A stretch of 14,182 nt of DNA from Planctomycetaceae bacterium (lineage in GTDB: Bacteria; Planctomycetota; Planctomycetia; Pirellulales; Pirellulaceae), in contig NYXM01000054.1 of assembly GCA_002685655.1 (NCBI GenBank), forward strand, positions 1 to 14,182. Reading direction: 5' to 3'. The notes under the pieces are model-generated. The model made no database searches, was not told the origin of the DNA, and worked only from the letters and a program-made list of their open reading frames with translations. Positions 7,563 through 14,182 of the stretch are shown here, in pieces (positions within the stretch are counted from its first letter, which is position 1; each line of letters opens with the position of its first letter). Position numbers and translations under genes: made by a program.

Positions 7563-8945
7563 ATGGGCACGATCGTCCCAATTCGCAAACTCACGCGAAT
7601 CACCTCGAAATTGCTAATTGTCGTTATGGTTATCGCGCAATTCGGTGTGGCCCGGGCCGGACACCGTGGCGGTCGCAACAGCGCCGTCGGCGGAATTTCG
7701 ATTGATGTTTCTGGGGTCGTTGGCCCACCCAGTCGGGACGGTTTGAAGCGGCATCTGACCGCACTCAACAAAGAGATCAAGGCTGCGTCGGATGACATGG
7801 TGATGCCAGTCAAAATGCGGATCCTCTCCCTCCGAGGACTGGCCGCGTCTTGCGAAGACGCCATGAAGAACCGATTTGGTCGTTTGCCCGATGAGGTTCA
7901 GTTCCTGGCCGGTCTGCAGCGAATTCAGTACGTCTTTGTTGATCCGGAAGCCAACGACATTTTAATCGCTGGCCCCGCCGAGGGGTGGCGCATTGATGAT
8001 CGAGCCAATGTCGTCGGCGTTACGACGGACCGGCCCGTGTTGCTGCTGGATGACTTGTTGGTTGCATTGCGTCAGGTTCATGCCGCTCGCACCGAGGGTA
8101 TTTCATGTTCCATCGATCCGACGGAGGAAGGCTATCGAAATCTGCAAAAGGTCCTCGACGCCCAACGGTCACAAGGTTCGGTGAATCGGCAGGTTCTTGA
8201 ACCGGCCATGAAGAGAGCTTTCGGCCCGCAAGTCGTCACCATTAAAGGTGTTCCGGCGACAAGCCATTTTGCTCGCGTGTTGGTCGCGGCCGACTACCGG
8301 ATGAAGCGAATCGCCATGAAGATCGATCAAGCCCCAGTGAAAGGCTTGCCGAGCTATCTGGATCTGATGAAGACCAGCCGTAGTGGCGGAGACGTCAACC
8401 CGCGTTGGTGGCTGGCTTGCAACTACGAGCCCCTCTTGGCCGGTGAAGACGGTTTATCGTGGGAGTTGAAGGGACCGGGAGTCAAGGCGATGACCGAAGA
8501 TGACTTCGTCGCCGCTGACGGTACGGTGACCGGTACGGGCCGCAAAAGTGCGGCAGCCCAACGCTGGGCTGACATGATGACAGAAAAATATGACGACTTG
8601 TCAGGCGGCGACGTCATCTTTGCCGAATTGCGAAATCTAATGGACCTGTGTGTGGTTGCCGCGTTGATCGAAAAGAATCATCTGTGGGACAAGGCTGGGC
8701 TGAGCGTTCCAATTCTCACGGAGCAAAACAGTCCACTCAAATTGAGAAAGTCCAATCCCGCCAAGCTGATTCCGCCCGAAGTCAGCTTCTTGAAAAAAGG
8801 CAAATCATGGATCGTCACGGCGTCGGGTGGCATACAAGTTGAATCATGGCAAGTTGCCGACAACGTAGAGACAAGCGGTGAATTGGCCGACCTGCGCCAG
8901 CAAGCCGTCACGCCACGAACGACCGAATCGATTTGGTGGCAGTAA
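7563..8945 (+). CDS. DUF1598-like planctomycete secreted protein of unknown function
   Basis: The predicted protein has 460 residues. The start is set by AAGGAG 6 nt upstream and by a signal peptide at about residues 1-32 (basic MGTIVPIRKLTR, hydrophobic LLIVVMVIAQFGVA, cleavage near ARA). The mature part begins with a Gly/Arg-rich stretch. It then contains YVFVDPEANDILIAGPAEGW (about 118-137), which I recognise as resembling DUF1598, a family known mainly from planctomycetes. Further conserved-looking segments are PVLLLDDLLVALR, NPRWWLACNYEPL, and a C-terminal part with KSAAAQRWADMMTEKYDDL. No catalytic or metal-binding motif is evident. It is expected outside the cytoplasm. It appears to be a single-gene unit, with a long leader in front and an intrinsic terminator behind. 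The family assignment is from memory; function is unknown. Confidence 0.85.
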   Translation: MGTIVPIRKLTRITSKLLIVVMVIAQFGVARAGHRGGRNSAVGGISIDVSGVVGPPSRDGLKRHLTALNKEIKAASDDMVMPVKMRILSLRGLAASCEDAMKNRFGRLPDEVQFLAGLQRIQYVFVDPEANDILIAGPAEGWRIDDRANVVGVTTDRPVLLLDDLLVALRQVHAARTEGISCSIDPTEEGYRNLQKVLDAQRSQGSVNRQVLEPAMKRAFGPQVVTIKGVPATSHFARVLVAADYRMKRIAMKIDQAPVKGLPSYLDLMKTSRSGGDVNPRWWLACNYEPLLAGEDGLSWELKGPGVKAMTEDDFVAADGTVTGTGRKSAAAQRWADMMTEKYDDLSGGDVIFAELRNLMDLCVVAALIEKNHLWDKAGLSVPILTEQNSPLKLRKSNPAKLIPPEVSFLKKGKSWIVTASGGIQVESWQVADNVETSGELADLRQQAVTPRTTESIWWQ

Positions 8946-8975
8946 TCTCGTAACGATTAGGCCAGTCATTCCAGA

Positions 8976-9010
8976 ACGCCGCGGGAATTGATCTCGCGGC
9001 GTCTTTTTTT
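8976..9010 (+). terminator. Rho-independent terminator after the DUF1598-like gene
   Basis: ACGCCGCG (8976-8983) pairs perfectly with CGCGGCGT (8995-9002), with an inner GA/TC extension, and is followed by C and seven T residues (9004-9010). It starts 30 nt after the stop codon, isolating this gene from the next operon. Confidence 0.92.
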
Positions 9011-9156
9011 GTTAGCTGCTCGTCGGACCCAACTATCCTCACCTCGGCGAGTTTCGGTTGCGCGCACCGCGACACCGGCACGGATCATTGTTTCCGATGC
9101 GTGGCCGGGTTAAAACTTTGGCAATAGAAATTCGTGGTCCGCATGGGAGAGCAACG

Positions 9157-11109
9157 ATGGTCGTTAGTCGGCAACAGCATTTGGCTTTTTCGCTTTCAGT
9201 TGCGGCATTGGGACTGGCGCTTGCGTTGCCGGCGACAGCAGACGAATCACCGATCTATTCGCTTTCCCCGCAGATTCGCCAGAAGTGCGTTTCGGTCCTA
9301 AAAGCCGGTTTGGCGAGCGACGAGTTTTGGCCATCCGTCCATGCGGCCGAGGGGCTTGTCTTGGGCGGGCATGGGGCCGAAGTGGTCGCCCGGTTCGCCG
9401 ACCGGTTACCGCTGGAAAAAGACGATCAACGTCGCTGTGGCTTGGCACGTGAACTCGTTCGCGCCGGGCATCGTCAGCACGCTCGGGTCATGCTAGACAT
9501 TCTGGAGGGCGAAGACGCACATGGTCACGTGCACGCCGCCGAGAGCCTGTTTAAGGTCCACGAGATCGGCGACGGTGTTGCGATGCGTCGCGCGTGGCAG
9601 ACCGGGAAGACTCCGAACCTGCGGATGATGTCCGCTGCCGCGCTGGCCCACGCCGGCAACCTGGACGCACTGAGATTCCTGCGAGTTCAATTGGCCGGTA
9701 CCGATTTCGAAGTGACACGCATCGCGGCCTGGATCCTCGGGCGGATCGGTGACGAAACGGACGTTGCACAGCTGAAGAAGAACATCACAACAACTCCCAA
9801 TGCCCTGAATCGCGCATTCCACCAACACGCACTCGCGGCGCTCGGCGATGCAGATGGCCTGGTCGCTCTCCGTGACAACCTCGGCGATGCAGATCCAGCC
9901 GTGAGAACGTACGCGGCCACATTCGCCGGCGACGCTCGCGCCATTTCGCTTGCTTCGAAACTGGAAGAAATGCTGGCCGACGAACATCTGGACGCACGAC
10001 TTCGCGCTGCCCAATCGCTGTTGGTTCTATCTCAGCCGGCAGGCTCGAAATCACACGAAGATATCTCGAAGTTGCCTTATACGGCGACAACAGAACATCC
10101 CAGGTACACCGAAGGATCTGTGTTGCCGCTGCATGACGGAACGCTGCTGTTCGCGACGACGGAATTTCACAACAGTGGCAGCGACTTTGCCAAGGCCCGG
10201 ATTGTGGGTCGGCGTTCGGCAGACGAAGGTCGCACGTGGAGCGATGCGACGGTGTTGCAAGAGAATACCGGCGCATTGAATGTGATGAGCGTTACGTTGC
10301 GTCGAATCGAGCCGTCAGGCAAGATTGGCATGTTCTACCTGCAGAAAGACGGCTTTGACAATCTGCACGCGTTTGTGCGGTATTCGTTCGACGAGGCGCA
10401 ATCCTTCGGCGATTTGGTCGAAGTCACTTCGGGTAAGGGCTACCACGTGATGAATAACGACCGCATCACACAGCTGGAGTCGGGGCGATTACTGGCACCA
10501 GTTGCCTTTACAAATGACGTGAAGAAGGAAAATCACTTCGTCTCGTTTTGCTTCATTTCGGATGATGAAGGCCAGACATGGCGACGGGGCAAAGGACATG
10601 TCGATGCGCCCAAGCGTGGCGCGATGGAGCCCGAGGTCGTCGAATTGCCCAAGGGCCGCGTGTTGATGATCATGCGAACGCAACTCGGTCATATCGCCAC
10701 CAGTACGTCCAGCGATGGCGGAGAGACGTGGGGGGAACGCGGTCAATTGTCGGTTCAGGCTCCCGAAGCGCCGGCAACGCTTCGCCGCGTTCCGGCGACG
10801 GGCGACTTGCTGCTGATTTGGAACAACACGTTTACGGCAGGCGAAGGGCACGGTGGGCGTCGGACGCCATTGACGGCCGCTGTGTCGCCGGACGAAGGCA
10901 AAACGTGGCGCAACGTTCGCAACCTGGAGACGGATCAAAAGCTGACCTTTTCTTACACAAGCCTGACATTCGTTGGATCGCGTGCGGTCATGAGCTATTG
11001 GCAGAGCGGCCCCGAGGCTGGTCAGCTGTCGACTCGATTTCGGTCGGTTCCTGTCAGTTGGTTCTATCAAACGCCCGGTTCAACTCAGAAAGTGCAGTCA
11101 ACCAAGTGA
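9157..11109 (+). CDS. Secreted HEAT-repeat plus sialidase-like (BNR/Asp-box) protein
   Basis: The predicted protein has 650 residues. The ATG at 9157 is chosen because a signal peptide follows at once (residues 1-28, with core LAFSLSVAALGLALALPATA) and GGGAGAG lies just upstream; the frame stays open further 5' but those residues look non-coding. Residues about 35-290 are helical HEAT-type repeats, for example AAWILGRIGDETDVAQLKK and AALGDADGLVALRDNLG. Residues about 305-640 form a six-bladed sialidase fold with four Asp-boxes: SADEGRTW 354-361, SDDEGQTW 468-475, SSDGGETW 518-525 and SPDEGKTW 577-584. EPEVVELPKGRVLMIMRT (about 491-508) matches the conserved Glu/Arg region of sialidase-like enzymes. 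It may cleave or bind sialic acid or another sugar acid, but activity cannot be inferred from Asp-boxes alone. It is the first gene of an operon, 7 nt before the ABC ATPase. Confidence 0.88.
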   Translation: MVVSRQQHLAFSLSVAALGLALALPATADESPIYSLSPQIRQKCVSVLKAGLASDEFWPSVHAAEGLVLGGHGAEVVARFADRLPLEKDDQRRCGLARELVRAGHRQHARVMLDILEGEDAHGHVHAAESLFKVHEIGDGVAMRRAWQTGKTPNLRMMSAAALAHAGNLDALRFLRVQLAGTDFEVTRIAAWILGRIGDETDVAQLKKNITTTPNALNRAFHQHALAALGDADGLVALRDNLGDADPAVRTYAATFAGDARAISLASKLEEMLADEHLDARLRAAQSLLVLSQPAGSKSHEDISKLPYTATTEHPRYTEGSVLPLHDGTLLFATTEFHNSGSDFAKARIVGRRSADEGRTWSDATVLQENTGALNVMSVTLRRIEPSGKIGMFYLQKDGFDNLHAFVRYSFDEAQSFGDLVEVTSGKGYHVMNNDRITQLESGRLLAPVAFTNDVKKENHFVSFCFISDDEGQTWRRGKGHVDAPKRGAMEPEVVELPKGRVLMIMRTQLGHIATSTSSDGGETWGERGQLSVQAPEAPATLRRVPATGDLLLIWNNTFTAGEGHGGRRTPLTAAVSPDEGKTWRNVRNLETDQKLTFSYTSLTFVGSRAVMSYWQSGPEAGQLSTRFRSVPVSWFYQTPGSTQKVQSTK

Positions 11110-11116
11110 CAGCGGA

Positions 11117-11818
11117 ATGAAGGCCGACAATGCAGCCATGATCTGCCTGAAAGACGTCACGTTTCAATACGGCGAAGCCGGATTCTGCCTTCACATCGAT
11201 TCGCTTTCAATCGCCTCTTCGGCAAACGTCGCACTCGTCGGCCCCAGCGGTTCCGGTAAGACCACCCTGTTGCATTTGTTGGCGGGGATTTTTGTGCCTA
11301 CAAAAGGTCACGTTGAAGTAGCCGGACACGACATGGGCGAGATGAGTGATGCGAGTCGGCGCAATTTCCGCATCGCAAATGTAGGGCATGTGTTCCAAGA
11401 TTTCGAGTTAGTCGATTATCTCAACGTCCGCGACAATATTCTCTTGCCGTTCTATATTAACACGCAGCTCACGCTGGATGCGGCGACGCGTCGAGTGGCC
11501 GACCAATTGGCGGATTCCATGGGGCTGGGAGACAAGATGCGACGCCCCATCGGAAAACTCTCCCAAGGCGAGCGGCAACGCGTGGCGATTTGCCGAGCTT
11601 TGTTGCCACGACCACGGCTGATCCTGGCTGACGAACCGACGGGTAACCTGGATCCAGAAAACACCCAGCATGTGCTCGACATCTTGCTCCAACGCGCCGC
11701 CTCGGTAGGCACGACGTTCGTGATGGTCACTCACGACCACAGCCTGCTGCCACGATTCGACCGAGGGGTTGATTTCACTCGGTTCTTGGTGGAAGGGGCA
11801 CAATCATGTCAGGCATAA
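11117..11818 (+). CDS. ABC transporter ATP-binding protein (LolD/MacB-type)
   Basis: The 233-residue ATPase is complete. It shows Walker A GPSGSGKT at 42-49, the Q-loop glutamine at 94 (VFQDFELVDYLNV), signature LSQGE at 148-152, Walker B LILADEP at 168-174, the D-loop GNLD and H-loop histidine 206 (MVTHD). The VFQ-x-x-x-LxxxLxVxxN pattern and the ADEPTGNLD string are characteristic of the LolD/MacB/FtsE group, which drives lipoprotein or envelope-substrate movement. It follows the HEAT/sialidase gene by 7 nt and overlaps the permease gene by 13 nt, so the ATPase and permease are surely a pair. The first ATG is used; an in-frame ATG at 11138 is an alternative. No membrane-fusion protein gene is seen beside it. 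Confidence 0.93.
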   Translation: MKADNAAMICLKDVTFQYGEAGFCLHIDSLSIASSANVALVGPSGSGKTTLLHLLAGIFVPTKGHVEVAGHDMGEMSDASRRNFRIANVGHVFQDFELVDYLNVRDNILLPFYINTQLTLDAATRRVADQLADSMGLGDKMRRPIGKLSQGERQRVAICRALLPRPRLILADEPTGNLDPENTQHVLDILLQRAASVGTTFVMVTHDHSLLPRFDRGVDFTRFLVEGAQSCQA

Positions 11819-13041
11819 TGCTGCTTGCACGTCGCTATCTGGCATTCTACAAGGTCCAGACATTGATCGTTGTCGGTTGCATTACCGCCACGATCTACCT
11901 TCCCGTCGTCATGCACCTGTTGCTCGCTGACTTTCAAGAGCAACTCACGAGTCGTGGCGAATCAACACCCCTGGTGATTGGGGCGGCTGGCAGTCGGTTC
12001 GACCTTGCATTACACGCCCTGTACTTCGAGACGCAACCGCCACGTTCGATAAGTATGCAGCAGGTTAGCGATGCGCGGGCCAGCGGGCTGGCGGTCCCGA
12101 TTCCACTCCTGGTGCGGCAGCGCGCGCGAGGTTTTCCGATCGTTGGGACAACATTGGACTACTTTGACTTCAGACAACTCCAGATCCGCCGCGGTACGAC
12201 GCTCGTTCGACTAGGCGATTGTGTCCTTGGCGCGCGTGTTGCTCGACAGCTGGGGCTCGAACCGGGCGACCGGCTGTTGTCGGATCCTGAGAACGTATTT
12301 GACATCGCGGGTGCGTATCCGTTGAACATGCGCGTTGCAGGCGTGCTCGACGAGACCCATGCCCCAGACGACAACGTAGTCTTCGTCGATCTAAAAACTG
12401 CTTGGATTATTGAAGGGATTGGTCACGGTCACCAGGAACTTGGCACAGTCCAGCCGGCTGACGACACTGGGTCCGGCCAACGCGCCGACGACAGTAACCG
12501 GGTTAGTAACGGAGTCATCCTTAAACAAACTGATCGCGAAATCATCGCGGGTGCGGCATTACGCCATTACACTGAAATCACCGAGGATAATCTTGGCTCT
12601 TTTCACTTCCACGGCCAGCCGCAGTCGTTTCCACTGACGGCAGTGATCGCACTGCCACACGACGAAAAATCCGAGACCCTGCTGATGGGCCGTTATCTGG
12701 CGGACGATCAGGCAGCCCAGATTCTACAGCCTGCTGATATTGTCAACGAACTTCTGCAGATGGTGTTCCGCGCCAAGCAGTTCTTCGACTTGGGCACCAT
12801 CGTGTTGATTGCCGTCACGGCCATGTTTCTGACCTTGGTTGTCTTACTCTCGCGCCGTTTGCGTCAACGCGAAATGCGAACGCTCGTAAAGCTCGGGTGC
12901 AGCCGGCACATGATTGTTGGGATGCAAGCCGCTGAACTGAGCTTGGTGATGTTGGTGAGCGGCCTATTTGCTGGGGCATTGTCTGTCGTAACGTTGGCCA
13001 TCGCTCCGTCGCTCTTGCGGATCTGGATGGTTGTCGGGTAG
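11806..13041 (+). CDS. ABC transporter permease, FtsX/MacB-type, short C-terminus
   Basis: The predicted protein has 411 residues and partners the preceding ATPase, overlapping its gene by 13 nt (ATG before the TAA), consistent with translational coupling. It has an N-terminal membrane segment (about 18-40), a large extracytoplasmic domain (about 41-325), then membrane segments at about 328-349 and 378-400. The cytoplasmic loop between them, RQREMRTLVKLGCSRHMI, is the FtsX coupling region. The early sequence VIGAAGSRFDLALHALYF fits the MacB periplasmic core of this permease group. A Gly/Asp/Ser-rich stretch at about 205-235 looks like an inserted loop. FtsX-type permeases normally have four membrane segments; here the stop comes 11 residues after the third, and no hydrophobic frame continues past it. 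It may act as a dimer. The substrate is unknown. Confidence 0.87.
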   Translation: MSGIMLLARRYLAFYKVQTLIVVGCITATIYLPVVMHLLLADFQEQLTSRGESTPLVIGAAGSRFDLALHALYFETQPPRSISMQQVSDARASGLAVPIPLLVRQRARGFPIVGTTLDYFDFRQLQIRRGTTLVRLGDCVLGARVARQLGLEPGDRLLSDPENVFDIAGAYPLNMRVAGVLDETHAPDDNVVFVDLKTAWIIEGIGHGHQELGTVQPADDTGSGQRADDSNRVSNGVILKQTDREIIAGAALRHYTEITEDNLGSFHFHGQPQSFPLTAVIALPHDEKSETLLMGRYLADDQAAQILQPADIVNELLQMVFRAKQFFDLGTIVLIAVTAMFLTLVVLLSRRLRQREMRTLVKLGCSRHMIVGMQAAELSLVMLVSGLFAGALSVVTLAIAPSLLRIWMVVG

Positions 13042-13207
13042 GGGATCGTGCCTGACGATTGGCGGATCAAGGCAGCCCTACGCTGCAGTGGGGCGGGCCC
13101 GATGGGCTCGAAAGCTGTTGAAATCCACCACAATTGAGGGGCAGCAATTGCTATTTTCCGCTGTCTTGGATAGCCTCTATAGCTGGCTAAGGACTGGCGC
13201 ATCAACA

Positions 13208-13280
13208 ATAGTCGCGGTTCGCTCAGCGGACTCGGCGCAATGGACCCTGGCGCAATGTTCGCGGAGCCAACAACGACTAT
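13208..13280. repeat. Degenerate palindrome related to that at 6984-7040
   Basis: The arms 13208-13224 and 13264-13280 match at 14 of 17 positions as an inverted repeat, with partial pairing continuing inward. The left arm (ATAGTCG, then TTCGCTC, GCG) and right arm (TTCGCGGAGC, then CGACTAT) line up with the reverse complement and the plus strand of 7016-7040. Both sites thus share ATAGTCG ends and a TCGCTC/GCGGAGC core, although the central spacer is longer here. Confidence 0.6.
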
Positions 13281-13337
13281 ACGACAGTTGTTGCTCGGGC
13301 GGTCCTCAACAAGAAAACTAGGTCTTTCATAATGGAT

Positions 13338-13343
13338 AAGGAG
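13338..13343 (+). promoter_or_regulatory. Ribosome binding site deciding the oxidoreductase start
   Basis: AAGGAG lies 6 nt before the ATG at 13350. An in-frame ATG at 13332 is upstream of this site and has no ribosome site of its own, so 13350 is preferred. Confidence 0.8.
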
Positions 13344-13349
13344 TTTGCA

Positions 13350-14182
13350 ATGGCGCATCGTACGAATCGTCGAAAGTTCTTGAAGACAACCGCAGTTGTC
13401 GGTGCGGGTTATTTTGCCGCGTCGGGCCTTCGGGCACAGGAGAGCAACTCGCCGAACGAACAGGTCAACATTGCTTCGATTGGCGTCGGCGGCAAGGGCG
13501 ATAGCGACTCGCGCGACGCTGGTACGCAAGGCAACCTGGTCGCGATTTGCGACATCGATAACAACAACTTAAGAAAGAAGGGGATCGCGTTTCCCAAAGC
13601 CAGGCAGTATCGCGACTATCGCAAGATGCTTGACGAGTATGGCAAGAACATCGACGCGGTGACGGTCAGCACTCCCGATCATTCACACGCGCCGGCGTCA
13701 CTCATGGCGATGCGGTTGGGCAAGCACTGTTTTACACAGAAGCCGATGACTCATTCGATCGAAGAAGCTCGCCTGATGGGAGAAGTTGCGCGTGAGATGA
13801 AACTCAAGACGCAGATGGGCAATCAAGGAACCTCCTATGATTCGCTTCGGGAGATGGTTGCCGTGATTCAGAAGGGCACGTTGGGCGCGGTCAGCGAAGT
13901 CCATGTTTGGACGAATCGTCCGGTATGGCCGCAAGGCGATAAAGTGGACCTTAGCAATCCGGCTCCCATTCCATCGCACGTCGATTGGGACCTGTTCTTG
14001 GGCCCGGCTGAGAAACGTCCCTATCATCAGGCGATCCATCCGTTCAAGTGGCGAGGCTTCTGGAGTTTTGGAACCGGCGCGTTGGGTGATATGGCTTGCC
14101 ACACGTTGAACATGCCATTCATGGCGTTGGAACTCTACGACCCGACATCAGTGCAAGCCGAAACGAACGGCCACGACGGACA
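13350..14182 (+). CDS. Tat-exported Gfo/Idh/MocA family oxidoreductase, C-terminus cut by window edge
   Basis: The frame is open for 277 codons to the right edge, so the C-terminus is missing. A twin-arginine signal is present: NRRKFLK at residues 6-12, hydrophobic AVVGAGYFAASG, and a likely cleavage site after LRA. The Rossmann domain follows, with IGVGGKG at about 44-50 binding NAD(P), an acidic CDID at 67-70, STPDHSH at 107-113, and QKP at 130-132 in the position of the usual EKP. QKP with a following TH is common in planctomycete secreted members. The second domain starts about residue 165 and includes VHVWTNRPVWPQG and HVDWDLFLGP. The Tat signal means it is folded with its cofactor before export. 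Such enzymes act on sugars or inositols; the substrate here cannot be told. It appears to be a separate unit from the ABC operon, 308 nt upstream. Confidence 0.92.
   Translation, partial: MAHRTNRRKFLKTTAVVGAGYFAASGLRAQESNSPNEQVNIASIGVGGKGDSDSRDAGTQGNLVAICDIDNNNLRKKGIAFPKARQYRDYRKMLDEYGKNIDAVTVSTPDHSHAPASLMAMRLGKHCFTQKPMTHSIEEARLMGEVAREMKLKTQMGNQGTSYDSLREMVAVIQKGTLGAVSEVHVWTNRPVWPQGDKVDLSNPAPIPSHVDWDLFLGPAEKRPYHQAIHPFKWRGFWSFGTGALGDMACHTLNMPFMALELYDPTSVQAETNGHDG

Larger units (their letters stand above)
13042..13349. other. Spacer before the oxidoreductase with a degenerate palindrome
   Basis: This 308-nt stretch holds no gene I can support. The plus-strand frame that begins inside the permease end (13031-13321) has no domain-like character. 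The notable content is the imperfect inverted repeat at 13208-13280, the short direct repeat GGCGCAATG (13234-13242 and 13249-13257), and CAACAAC/GTTGTTG arms around 13269-13294. No T-run terminator for the permease operon is evident. Confidence 0.5.

Noticed and set aside
13031..13321. 96-residue frame after the permease, considered as the missing permease C-terminus
   Set aside because: It has no hydrophobic segment and crosses a repeat; it does not restore a fourth membrane helix.
12864..13529. 221-residue minus-strand frame across the permease end and the oxidoreductase start
   Set aside because: It is antisense to two well-supported genes and shows no domain character.
1..14182. Defence system, CRISPR array, phage genes, tRNA or rRNA
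   Set aside because: No regular repeat-spacer pattern, nuclease/helicase sets, phage genes or RNA-gene signatures were found by reading both strands.

Overview
The window reads as chromosome from a planctomycete, probably of the Pirellulales (Rhodopirellula/Blastopirellula-like) group. This rests on protein character: a secreted PQQ-type beta-propeller with the WNQWRG opening, a DUF1598-like protein, a Tat-exported Gfo/Idh/MocA oxidoreductase with QKP in place of EKP, and a HEAT-plus-sialidase secreted protein. The DNA is moderately GC-rich, and Shine-Dalgarno sites are present at some genes and absent at others. I see no rRNA, tRNA, CRISPR, transposase or phage gene.

Layout. (1) 1-3551, minus strand: a fused multi-pass membrane/spermidine-synthase-like protein (1245-3551), followed 78 nt downstream by a secreted beta-propeller protein (3-1166) that runs off the left edge. 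(2) 3552-4609: a 377-nt spacer, then a lone plus-strand family 2 glycosyltransferase of the TIGR04283 type. (3) 4610-7562: a minus-strand sigma-54 enhancer-binding regulator with FHA and GAF sensor domains (4765-6771). It is bracketed by two inverted copies of a 143-bp repeat (4633-4775 and 7071-7212). A long non-coding leader (6772-7562) carries the second copy and a strong palindrome. (4) 7563-9010: a DUF1598-like secreted protein ending in a clear intrinsic terminator. (5) 9157-13041: a tightly packed plus-strand operon of a HEAT/sialidase-like secreted protein, an ABC ATPase and a short FtsX/MacB-type permease, with gaps of 7 nt and -13 nt. (6) 13042-14182: a 308-nt spacer with a degenerate second copy of the palindrome, then a Tat-dependent oxidoreductase that runs off the right edge.

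How the genes work together. Only the HEAT/sialidase-ABC-permease set looks like one functional unit, with the ATPase and permease forming an inner-membrane transporter beside a secreted glycan-binding or glycan-cleaving protein. The others look like independent transcription units. I find no defence system or other clearly new multi-gene machine. The least explained features are the repeats: the 143-bp inverted pair, which keeps potential hairpins through base changes and flanks a regulator gene, and the TCGCTC/GCGGAGC palindrome family. Next are a 28-residue tandem duplication inside the spermidine-synthase-like protein and a permease that seems to lack its last transmembrane segment.
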